Of a stretch of DNA of 64,000 nt, positions 43,608 to 51,600 are shown in pieces (the stretch's first letter is position 1; every line of letters begins with the position of its first letter). The translations under genes were made by a program, and so were the position numbers. Under the pieces are notes generated by a model. It was not told where the DNA came from. It worked only from the letters and a program-made list of their open reading frames with translations, and made no database searches. The stretch comes from CAWDYA01 sp963806495 (GTDB taxonomy: Bacteria > Acidobacteriota > Polarisedimenticolia > JACPZX01 > DASXTC01), in assembly GCA_963806495.1 (NCBI GenBank), contig CAWDYA010000008.1, positions 124,001 through 188,000 of the forward strand, given 5' to 3'.

Positions 43608-44213
43608 ATGCCGTCACGTAGCCTTCCCGTTCGCCTGGCCGTCGCTCTCGCCATCCTCACCGCCTTACCGGTAGCCTCCTGGGCCGAGACGAAGGCCCAT
43701 TCGCTGGAGATCGGGGGCGCCCTGATCTGGACTCGGGTCGATCCGGACGCCGACTTCCAGAGCCACTTCAATCCCCGGATGATCCTCGGATACAACTTCA
43801 CCAAGCGCCACGGGATGGAACTCCTCTACGACTCGTTCAACGCCACGCCGGATACCGGACCGTCCTTTCCGGTGAACGTGAACGTGCTGCGGCTCGGCTA
43901 CACCTTCAACGCCTACCCGAAGGAGAAGTTCGTCTCATTCTTCCGTTTCGGAGCCGGCTCCTGGGCATTGAACCCTGTCGACCCCCCCGCGAGCGGCGTC
44001 CCGTCCGGCCTCCAGGAGAACGTCTCACACTTCCTGGTCTACTCCGGCGGCGGTTTCCGCTATTTCGTCCGCGACAATCTGGCGCTGCGCTTCTCGGCGA
44101 CCATCGATTTCGTGCAGACGACTCCGGGAATCGCCAACAACGAGGTCGAGGCCACCGGAGCGATCGGGGTGACCTTCCTGCTCGGCGGCAAGGAAGAGTC
44201 CGCCTCCGAATAG
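43608..44213 (+). CDS. Outer-membrane beta-barrel protein (OmpA/OmpW-like fold)
   Basis: The 201-residue protein has a signal peptide (LPVRLAVALAILTALPVASWA, cut before ETKAH) and a mature part made of alternating amphipathic strands: HSLEIGGALIWTRV, PRMILGYNFTKRHGMELLYDS, NVNVLRLGYTFNAYP, FVSFFRFGAGSWAL, LVYSGGGFRYFVRDNLALRFSATIDF, with a final strand ATGAIGVTFLLGG. That is about eight strands, the size of small barrels. No peptidoglycan-binding domain is present. The start at 43608 is supported by the signal peptide and by GGAG. It supports a diderm envelope. Confidence 0.8.
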   Translation: MPSRSLPVRLAVALAILTALPVASWAETKAHSLEIGGALIWTRVDPDADFQSHFNPRMILGYNFTKRHGMELLYDSFNATPDTGPSFPVNVNVLRLGYTFNAYPKEKFVSFFRFGAGSWALNPVDPPASGVPSGLQENVSHFLVYSGGGFRYFVRDNLALRFSATIDFVQTTPGIANNEVEATGAIGVTFLLGGKEESASE

Positions 44214-44281
44214 TCGCTCCCCCACCGGATAGCGCCTGCTCCCGCCATCCTGCATCCACTCTTCCTTTTCTGGATTTTCGG

Positions 44282-44310
44282 TTGCATATTGAGACTCGTG
44301 CGGGTATGAT
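44282..44310 (+). promoter_or_regulatory. Sigma-70-type promoter of the kinase/sigma-54 activator gene
   Basis: TTGCAT (44282-44287), a 17-nt spacer and TATGAT (44305-44310), the latter preceded by GG. The predicted start is near 44317, about 54 nt before the ATG at 44371. Confidence 0.68.
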
Positions 44311-44370
44311 TACGCGACCATACCCAAGGCACAATCTGAACCTCCTGCGAGCCTCATTTGAGGGCGTCGG

Positions 44371-47300
44371 ATGGCGCAACCGGAAGCCAGGATCGTCAGC
44401 GAGCGTTACCGTCTCGTCCGGGTGCTCGGCGAGGGGGGCATGGGAACCGTCTTCCTCGCGGCGGACCTCGCCTCCGACACCAGGCCGGTAGCGCTCAAAC
44501 GGCTGCACGCCTCCACCCTCAGCCCGGCGGCGATCGACTCCTTCAAGGCCGAGTTCGAGGCCATGACCCGCCTGCGCCATCCCAATGTCGTGGAGGTGTA
44601 CGACTTCGGCAGCGACGCGGCGACCGGCGAGCACTACATCACGCTGGAGTACATCGAGGGAACCGACCTGAGAAAGGCCGCCCTCGAACTGCCGGGTCCG
44701 CAACGCCTCGACCTGCTCGCCCAGGTCTGCCGGGGCCTGGAGTACATCCACGCGCGCGGGCTCATCCACAACGACCTCAAGCCGCAGAACATCATCGTCA
44801 CGGGGACCACGCCCCCCGTGTGCAAGCTCACCGACTTCGGCCTCGCCGAGGGGATCACCTCGGCGCCGCAATCGTCGCGCGGCCTGCGCGGGACGCTGCA
44901 GTATCTCGCACCCGAGCTGATCCACGGTGGGAAGCCCGACCGGCGCTCGGATCTCTACTCCCTCGGCGTGCTGTTCTACCTGATTCTCACCGGCAGGCTC
45001 CCGTTCGACGGCGAGCCTTCGCAGATCCTCACCAGGGCGACCACCGCCGAGCCCGAGCCGCCCTCACGGATCGAGCCGTCGATCGCGCCGGCCATCGAGC
45101 ATCTGATCATGGCTCTCCTTTCCAAGGATCCGGCGGGACGACCGGCGAGCGCCGCGGAGGTGATCCGGCGCCTGGCCGAAGCGACCGGCCGGGCGATGGA
45201 GGTGGAGACGCCGGCGACCCTTGCCTCCTATGCGCGCAGCGGGACCTTCGTGGGGCGGCGGGCGGAGCTGCAGCTCCTGGAGGGAATTCTCCGCACCGCA
45301 CACGACAGACCGGGCGAGTGCGTCCGCCTCGCACTCGTCAGCGGAGAAAGCGGCGTGGGCAAGACCCGGCTGCTCGGACAGGTCCGGCATCAGGCCCAGC
45401 TTGCCGGCGCGACCGTCGCCACCGGCCAGTGCTATGAAGGCTCCGGCTCCTCGTTTCATCCGTTCGTCCAGATCCTGAGACAGGTGGCTCCCGACGCCGC
45501 CCGCGACAGCGTGATGGCGCCGCTGTTCGCGCCCCGTCCGGCCGAGCGTCGCACGGGCGCCGCAGCGGGGTGGACCGCCGAGCACGAGCAGCTTCGTGCC
45601 ATCGACGCGGCCACCCAGGCGATCCTCTCCGCCGCTGCGGCCGGACCGCTGCTCGTATGCGTCGAGGATCTGCAGTGGGCCGACACCGCCTCGCTCAAGC
45701 TCCTCGAGCACCTCGCGCGCAATGCGCCGCCGGCCGCGGGGCTCGTGGTGACCGCGAGCTATCGAACCGAGGAAGCCGACACAGCGACCCTCGCCGAGTG
45801 GCTCCCGCGGCTCGAGCGGGCCGCCGAGTGGGCCCGCGTCGAGCTGACCCGGTTCGACCGGGACGACGTCGCGGCGATGGTGCGAGGCATGTTCGGCGTG
45901 GCCGACCCGCCATCCGAGCTGGTCGAGGCGCTGCTGCGGGAGACCGAAGGCAACCCGTTCTTCGTGCAGGTGGCCGTGGAATCCCTGCTCGAGGAGCGCG
46001 CGCTGGCGAGACCGGAGGCCGGCTGGGACGCGGACATCTCGCTCCTCGAGAGCATCCCGTTCCCCCGCAGCATCACGGAAGCGATCGGCCGTCGCACGGC
46101 TCACCTGGATCCGGTCGAGACTCTGGCGATCGAGGCGATGGCGGTCGCCCAGACACCTGTCGACGAGCGCCTCCTCCACGAGGTGCTCGATCCGCTGGAT
46201 GAGGCCGCTGCGGGAGCGGGCGCGCTCGAGACGGCGATCGAGTCGCTGGTGCGCCGCCGCCTGGCGGCACGGGAGGTCGGCGCCGACGGGGGGCTCACCG
46301 TGCGGATCGATCACATCCGGATCCGAAGCCACGTCTACGAGTCGATGGACTGGGCGCGCCGCAGCGAGCTGCACGGCCGGCTCGGTCTGGCCCTCGAGGC
46401 GCGCGGGGGGGCCGGCGTGGAGGAGCTGGCCCATCACTTCGTCAACTCGGCGGACGTGAAACGGGCGCTCGACTACGCGGAGAGCGCCGGTCGCAGGGCG
46501 CTCGAGCTGTGCGCCTCCGAAAGGGCGATCGCTTTTCTGGAGAGCGCGATCGAGCTGGTGCCCCCCGCCGACGCGGCGAGACGCCTCGGGATCCAGCTCA
46601 ACCTGGCCGACGCATACCGGCAGGCACGCCAGCACAAGAGAGCGATCGAGACGTACGACCGTCTGATCCGCGGCGCGCGTGCCGCGGGGCTCAAGCCGAT
46701 CGCGTGGAAGGCCACCTGCCACCTGCTCGACGTTCAGTCCCGTATCGGTCAGTACGACGAGGCGATGCGGGGCGCCGAGCGGCTCGTCAAGACGCTCGAG
46801 ACCGAGGACGATCCGGTCCATCTCGCCTTCGCGCTCAACATCATGAGCAGCCTGGAAGGAAGCCGCGGCAACCTCAAGCCCGCAAAGGAATTCAGCCGCC
46901 GCGCGCTCGAGCTGCGCCGCGCCGCCGGCGACGTCCGTGGAACGGCGGCGAGTCTGAACAACCTCGGGCTGATCGAGATGCTGGAAAGCCCGACCGAGGA
47001 CGCGCGCGCGCTGCTCGAGGAATCGCTCGACTTGCGCCGGAAGCTCTCCGACCTGCAGGCGGGCGCCGAGGTGCTCCTCAATATCGGGACCTGGTATCGG
47101 CAGCGGGGCGATCTGGCCGGCGCCGCCCAGCGGAGCGAGGAGGCGGCCGAGATGGCGCGCGGGCACCGCGACCGCTGGCTGCAGGCGCAGTGCGAGGCGA
47201 ATCTCGCCGGGATCTACCACGACCAGGGGCGGATCGACCGCGCGCTCGCCGCGGCCCGCAGCGCCGTCGCCAGCGCGCGCGCTATCGGCGACGAGTCGCT

Positions 47301-49524
47301 GCTGTGCGAGGGGCTGGATTGTCTCGGCTCGGTCGAGCGCGACCTCGGCAACACCGCCGCGGCGCAGGAGGCGCACGAGCGTGCCGTGGCGATTGCCCGC
47401 CGCGCCGGCCTGACGAGCCAGGAAGGCTACGCCCAGGTCGCGCTCGCTCTCGACCGCCTTCGTCCGGGCGCCGCGCTCGACGACCCCGCGATGCGGTCCA
47501 TGAAGGACATGCTCCGCAAGACCGCCAAGCTGATCGCGCGCATCTCGAGCTCCCGCCTCCAGGCGCGTCTGTGCGAGGCTCTCGGCCGCGCCGCGCTCGC
47601 CGGTGGGGATCGGGAGGAGGCGATTCAGCACGCCAACGCCGCCAGAGAGGCCGCCCTCGCTGGCCGGCTGACCGACGTGGAGGCCGCGGCGGATTTCTTC
47701 CTGGCGGAGTGCCTGCTGGCCGGCGGCGAGGCCGCCGATCCGGAGGAGGCGGCTTCGGCCGCCCGCCGGGCCGCCCGGTCGGCGGAAGCGAAGGGACTGG
47801 CCCTGACGGCGTGGCAGGCGCACGCGCTCATCGCCTCGATCGAGCAGGCCGCCGGCAGGCGCACGGCGGAGCGGGAGGCGATCACCCGCGCGGCCGGCAT
47901 CCTCGAGGCCGTGGCCGACACCATCGAGGACGAGACGATCCGGATCGCCTGGGTCGGCGAGCCGCGCCGCGCCGAAGTGCTGCGACGCGCGTCGGCGCTC
48001 GGCGCCGGAGCGCGCCGGGGCGGCGTCTCCACCGACGATGGCTCGGCCGGCCGGGCGCTCGCCGCCATGTACGAGTTGTCGGGGATCATCAACTCGAGCT
48101 CGGGGCCCGAGGCCATGCTCGAACAGCTTCTCGACGTGGCACTGGGGATCGTGGGAGCCGAGCGCGGCCTGATCATCCTGGTGGACGAGGCGACGGGCGA
48201 GCAGCAGGTGCGTGCCGCACGCGACCTGGAGGACGAGACGGTGCGCGACGCGCTCGCCTACAGCCACAGCGTGGTCAATGAGGCCGCCACCGGCCGCATC
48301 CTGGTGGCCCTCGACGCCCACGAGGACGATCGGCTGCGCAAGTTCAAGAGCGTCAGCCTGTACGCGATCAAGTCGCTCATGTGCGTCCCGATGAAGGTGC
48401 GCGAGCGGATCCTCGGCACGGTCTACGTCGACAGCAGGCGCCAGGGCGTGCCATTCTCCGACCAGGATCTGCGTTTCCTCGAGGCGTTCGCCAATCTCGC
48501 GGGCAGCGCGATCGAGATGGCGCGGCTCAACGAGCGTCTCGCCCTGGAGAACACATACCTGCGCCGCGAGGCGGGTGAGCGCAACCAGTACCAGAACATC
48601 ATCGGCAAGAACGTGAAGATGCAGGCGGTCTACGATCTGATGGAGAAGGTCTCCGCCTCGGATCTCCCGGTGCTCGTCGTGGGAGAGAGCGGCACCGGCA
48701 AGGAGCTCGTCGCCCGTGCGCTGCACTACAGCGGACCGCGCAAGAACAGGAAGTTCCTCTCCGAGAACGTGGCGGCGATCCCGGAGACGCTGCTCGAGAG
48801 CACCCTGTTCGGGCACATGCGCGGGTCGTTCACCGGCGCCGACAAGGACCAGAAAGGCCTGTTCGAGCTCGCCGACGGCGGCACGCTGTTTCTCGACGAG
48901 ATCGGAGACATGTCGCTGCCGATGCAGAGCAAGGTCCTGCGCGCCCTGCAGGAAGGAGAGATACGCCCTGTGGGCGGCAAGGAGCCGCGCCACGTCGACG
49001 TGCGCGTGATCTCCGCCACCAACAAGGACCTCGAGCAGCTCATGAAGGAGGGGCAGTTCCGCCCCGATCTCTTCTTCCGGCTCAACGTGGTGAAGATCGC
49101 GCTGCCGCCCCTGCGGGACCGCAAGGAGGACATCCCCCTGCTGGTGGACCACTTTCTCAGGAAGCTGTCGCGCGACAACGAGAAGGCTCCCCGGCGGATC
49201 GAGGTCGGGGCGCTCCAGCTCCTGCTGCGCTATTCGTGGCCGGGCAACGTGCGGGAGCTGGAGAACGAGATCCAGCGTCTCGCGGTGCTGTGCGCCGGGG
49301 AGGTCATCACCCAGCACGACGTGATGGAGAGCGGCGAGCTGTTCGAGAAGATCACCTCCCTCGAGGAGAAGGACACCTTCACGCCGCTCGAGGAGCTCGA
49401 ACGCCGTCAGATAGTGAAGGCGCTCAAGGAGGTGGCCGGCAACCGGGGCCGAGCTGCGGAACTGCTCGGGATCAGCCGGGCCACCATCTTCCGCAAGATC
49501 CGCAAGTACGGCATCTCACACTGA
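44371..49524 (+). CDS. Ser/Thr kinase - ATPase - TPR - GAF - sigma-54 activator fusion protein
   Basis: 1717 residues in one intact frame. Kinase domain (about 8-275): GEGGMGTVFLA, VALKRL, HNDLKPQNI, DFGLAEG. AAA/Orc-like ATPase (about 290-650): Walker A GESGVGKT near 325, Walker B LLVCVEDLQWAD. TPR-type helical repeats (about 690-1210). GAF (about 1240-1400). Sigma-54 interaction AAA+ (about 1408-1640): GESGTGKE near 1438, GSFTGA near 1486, FLDEIGDMS, WPGNVRELENEI. Fis-type HTH at the end (GNRGRAAELLGISRATIFRKI). It should couple signals through kinase and GAF parts to sigma-54 promoter opening. The catalytic-loop Arg of HRDLKP is Asn, and GAFTGA reads GSFTGA. Candidate targets are the promoters at 49714 and 31484. 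Confidence 0.93.
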   Translation: MAQPEARIVSERYRLVRVLGEGGMGTVFLAADLASDTRPVALKRLHASTLSPAAIDSFKAEFEAMTRLRHPNVVEVYDFGSDAATGEHYITLEYIEGTDLRKAALELPGPQRLDLLAQVCRGLEYIHARGLIHNDLKPQNIIVTGTTPPVCKLTDFGLAEGITSAPQSSRGLRGTLQYLAPELIHGGKPDRRSDLYSLGVLFYLILTGRLPFDGEPSQILTRATTAEPEPPSRIEPSIAPAIEHLIMALLSKDPAGRPASAAEVIRRLAEATGRAMEVETPATLASYARSGTFVGRRAELQLLEGILRTAHDRPGECVRLALVSGESGVGKTRLLGQVRHQAQLAGATVATGQCYEGSGSSFHPFVQILRQVAPDAARDSVMAPLFAPRPAERRTGAAAGWTAEHEQLRAIDAATQAILSAAAAGPLLVCVEDLQWADTASLKLLEHLARNAPPAAGLVVTASYRTEEADTATLAEWLPRLERAAEWARVELTRFDRDDVAAMVRGMFGVADPPSELVEALLRETEGNPFFVQVAVESLLEERALARPEAGWDADISLLESIPFPRSITEAIGRRTAHLDPVETLAIEAMAVAQTPVDERLLHEVLDPLDEAAAGAGALETAIESLVRRRLAAREVGADGGLTVRIDHIRIRSHVYESMDWARRSELHGRLGLALEARGGAGVEELAHHFVNSADVKRALDYAESAGRRALELCASERAIAFLESAIELVPPADAARRLGIQLNLADAYRQARQHKRAIETYDRLIRGARAAGLKPIAWKATCHLLDVQSRIGQYDEAMRGAERLVKTLETEDDPVHLAFALNIMSSLEGSRGNLKPAKEFSRRALELRRAAGDVRGTAASLNNLGLIEMLESPTEDARALLEESLDLRRKLSDLQAGAEVLLNIGTWYRQRGDLAGAAQRSEEAAEMARGHRDRWLQAQCEANLAGIYHDQGRIDRALAAARSAVASARAIGDESLLCEGLDCLGSVERDLGNTAAAQEAHERAVAIARRAGLTSQEGYAQVALALDRLRPGAALDDPAMRSMKDMLRKTAKLIARISSSRLQARLCEALGRAALAGGDREEAIQHANAAREAALAGRLTDVEAAADFFLAECLLAGGEAADPEEAASAARRAARSAEAKGLALTAWQAHALIASIEQAAGRRTAEREAITRAAGILEAVADTIEDETIRIAWVGEPRRAEVLRRASALGAGARRGGVSTDDGSAGRALAAMYELSGIINSSSGPEAMLEQLLDVALGIVGAERGLIILVDEATGEQQVRAARDLEDETVRDALAYSHSVVNEAATGRILVALDAHEDDRLRKFKSVSLYAIKSLMCVPMKVRERILGTVYVDSRRQGVPFSDQDLRFLEAFANLAGSAIEMARLNERLALENTYLRREAGERNQYQNIIGKNVKMQAVYDLMEKVSASDLPVLVVGESGTGKELVARALHYSGPRKNRKFLSENVAAIPETLLESTLFGHMRGSFTGADKDQKGLFELADGGTLFLDEIGDMSLPMQSKVLRALQEGEIRPVGGKEPRHVDVRVISATNKDLEQLMKEGQFRPDLFFRLNVVKIALPPLRDRKEDIPLLVDHFLRKLSRDNEKAPRRIEVGALQLLLRYSWPGNVRELENEIQRLAVLCAGEVITQHDVMESGELFEKITSLEEKDTFTPLEELERRQIVKALKEVAGNRGRAAELLGISRATIFRKIRKYGISH

Positions 49525-49713
49525 GGATGGCCGGCGCATGGCCTCCATAGCCGCAAGCCGCTCGCTGTCAATATGTTACGACTCCGCTCCCGGTCGATCG
49601 TCTCAAAGCGAGACTCGGAGGGTGGTCAGGAATTGCGACCGGACCGGGAGAGATACCCCTTAAGCTGTTGATTCCATGTAGGTTGTGAGGCCCCGCCCGA
49701 GACGAGCCGCACC

Positions 49714-49729
49714 TGGCACGTAGCGTGCT
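49714..49729 (+). promoter_or_regulatory. Sigma-54 (-24/-12) promoter
   Basis: TGGCACG, four bases, then GTGCT: GG (49715-49716) and GC (49727-49728) are 10 nt apart as required. It lies 73 bp upstream of the ATG at 49802, 190 bp after the sigma-54 activator gene. It shares the T-to-G change in the -12 element with the promoter at 31484. A short dyad, GTCTC-N5-GAGAC, about 110 bp upstream is a possible activator site. Confidence 0.66.
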
Positions 49730-49801
49730 TTAGGAAGGGCAACCCGAGCGTGGGGCGCAAGGGTCCTGGACACTCAACAGGCACGGCAAAAGGGGGACGA
49801 C

Positions 49802-50140
49802 ATGGGCAAGAAGCTGGCGATTCTGATGGCGGTGGCGGTGATTGCAGTGATGGTGTCCGAGCCGGCGATGGCCGGCGTGGGTGGCTGCGGCCCGAGGAAC
49901 GGCGTGGGCGGTTGCTGGATGGTCACCACCAACACCCGCGTGGCGACGAGCCCGACGCTGCTCGAGAGCCTCGACGGCGCGCTGCCGGTGCAGATGACCG
50001 CTTTCCTTCGGGCGATGTTCGGCCAGGGTCACGGCCAGCACCAGGGCCAGAGCCTGCCGCAGCAGGATGATCCGCTGGTGACCGACACCGGCGTGGGTGG
50101 CTGCGGACCGAGGATTGGCGTGGGAGGTTGCTGGCTGTAA
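49802..50140 (+). CDS. Small secreted protein with duplicated terminal GVGGCGPRxGVGGCW motif
   Basis: A 112-residue protein. A signal peptide (LAILMAVAVIAVMVSEPAMA) is cut just before GVGGCGPRNGVGGCW (residues 25-39). A 56-residue Cys-free middle follows (VATSPTLLESLDGALPVQMTAFLRAMFGQGHG...), and the protein ends with GVGGCGPRIGVGGCW-L (97-112). Mature N- and C-termini are thus near-identical Cys/Gly motifs, with all four cysteines inside them. I know no family with this layout. AAAGGGGG before ATG 49802, the sigma-54-type promoter and a strong terminator mark it as a monocistronic, probably highly expressed gene. Confidence 0.8.
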   Translation: MGKKLAILMAVAVIAVMVSEPAMAGVGGCGPRNGVGGCWMVTTNTRVATSPTLLESLDGALPVQMTAFLRAMFGQGHGQHQGQSLPQQDDPLVTDTGVGGCGPRIGVGGCWL

Positions 50141-50165
50141 GACGACCTCGACATTCCGGCAAATG

Positions 50166-50194
50166 AAGGGCGCTCTCGCGAGCGCCCTTTTTTT
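50166..50194 (+). terminator. Rho-independent terminator
   Basis: Stem GGGCGCTC/GAGCGCCC (extended by A-T pairs), tetraloop TCGC, then seven T. It lies 26 bp after the stop of the Cys/Gly secreted protein and ends that transcript. Confidence 0.93.
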
Positions 50195-50219
50195 GCGCCC
50201 GGGGGCTTTACCCGGGCGC
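50195..50219. other. Second GC-rich hairpin before the antiporter gene
   Basis: GCGCCCGGG (50195-50203) pairs with CCCGGGCGC (50211-50219) around a 7-nt loop. It immediately follows the terminator T-run and ends 24 bp before the antiporter start. It may back up termination or act in the antiporter leader. Confidence 0.5.
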
Positions 50220-50242
50220 CCCCACGTGGTGCAATCAGCCGC

Positions 50243-51478
50243 ATGGACCTTTTCACCCTCTTCGCGCTGCTGATCACGGTCACGGCGCTCCTGAGCTACG
50301 CGAACGAGCGATACATCCGCCTGCCCCCGACCATCGGAATCATGACGGCGGCGCTCGGCCTGTCGCTCGTCCTGATGCTGCTCGGCCGCGCCGGCACCGA
50401 CGTCAACGTGTGGGCCACGAAGGTCCTGGGGGAAATCAACTTCTCCCACGTCCTGCTCGACGGGATGCTCAGCTTCCTGCTGTTCGCCGGCGCCCTGCAC
50501 GTCGATCTGGGGAGTCTGCTGGAACGCAAGTCGTCCATCCTGACCACCTCGACTCTCGGTGTGGTCGCCTCGACTCTGCTCATCGGCTTCGGGTTCCACT
50601 TCGCGCTCCGGCTGATCGGCATCGAGCTGCCGCTGATCCACGCCATGCTGTTCGGCGCCCTCATCTCCCCCACCGACCCGATCGCCGTGCTCGGCATCCT
50701 GCGCAGCGCCGGCGCGCCGTCCGACCTCGAGTCGGACATCATCGGCGAGTCGCTGTTCAACGACGGGGTCGGCGTGGTGGTCTTCCTGCTGCTTCTCGGC
50801 TTCGCCACCGGCGGGCATGAGGCGTCCATCGTCTCCGCCGCCGAGCTGTTCTTCGTGGAGGCGATCGGCGGCGCCCTGTACGGCCTGGCTCTCGGCTACC
50901 TGGCGTTCCGGATGCTGCGCAGCGTGGACAACTACACGGTGGAGGTGCTGCTCACACTGGCGGTGGTGGCCGGCGGGTACGCGCTGGCGATCGAGATGCA
51001 CACCTCCGGGCCGATCGCGATGGTCGTGGCCGGCCTGTTCGTGGGCAACCACGGGCGGCTGCTCGGCATGTCCGAGCGCACACGACAGCACCTCGACACC
51101 TTCTGGGAGCTGATCGACGAGATCCTCAACGCCATGCTGTTCGTGGTGCTGGGACTCGAGGTGCTGGTGCTGGACCTGGCGCCCGGCTACGTCGAGGCGG
51201 GTCTGCTCGCGATCCCGATCGTGCTGACCGCCCGCTTCATCAGCGTCGGGCTGCCGATCTCCGTGCTGCGGATCTTCCGCCCCTTCCGCCCCCGCACCAT
51301 CAGCCTGATGACCTGGGCCGGCCTGAGGGGCGGCATCTCGGTCGCCCTGGCGCTGTCGCTTCCCGTCACCCCCTGGCGGCAGCTCCTGCTGGTGGTGACC
51401 TACTGCGTGGTGGTCTTCTCCATCCTCGTGCAGGGGCTCACCGTCGGCCGCGCCGTCCGCTGGGCGGCGAAGGGCTGA
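50243..51478 (+). CDS. CPA1-family Na+/H+ antiporter (NhaP type)
   Basis: The 411-residue transporter has about 12 membrane helices. Conserved motifs are FGALISPTDPIAVLGILR, with the ion-binding Asp of helix 5, and IIGESLFNDGVGVVVFLLLLG, containing the ND pair of CPA1 antiporters, plus MTWAGLRGGISVALALSLP near helix 10. It exchanges cytoplasmic Na+ (or K+) for protons. It lacks the long C-terminal regulatory tail of some NhaP proteins. I see no clear ribosome site at ATG 50243; it sits just beyond the terminator and hairpin. Confidence 0.92.
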   Translation: MDLFTLFALLITVTALLSYANERYIRLPPTIGIMTAALGLSLVLMLLGRAGTDVNVWATKVLGEINFSHVLLDGMLSFLLFAGALHVDLGSLLERKSSILTTSTLGVVASTLLIGFGFHFALRLIGIELPLIHAMLFGALISPTDPIAVLGILRSAGAPSDLESDIIGESLFNDGVGVVVFLLLLGFATGGHEASIVSAAELFFVEAIGGALYGLALGYLAFRMLRSVDNYTVEVLLTLAVVAGGYALAIEMHTSGPIAMVVAGLFVGNHGRLLGMSERTRQHLDTFWELIDEILNAMLFVVLGLEVLVLDLAPGYVEAGLLAIPIVLTARFISVGLPISVLRIFRPFRPRTISLMTWAGLRGGISVALALSLPVTPWRQLLLVVTYCVVVFSILVQGLTVGRAVRWAAKG

Positions 51479-51600
51479 GGGATTCCCCCCCCGAACTCCG
51501 TTGCACATTCGAGCGCCCGATTCCGCATGTGTCATCGGGGAATGGGTCCGGTTCCGACATCCTGCCTGAGCGGTCACACAAGTCTGTGGAGGGGGAGAGC

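Noticed and set aside
45064..49317. A 1417-residue minus-strand open frame opposite the kinase/sigma-54 activator
   Set aside because: Long antisense frames are expected in GC-rich DNA. The translation is repetitive in Arg/Gly/Glu/Gln with no domain signature, and the plus frame has clear kinase and AAA+ motifs throughout.
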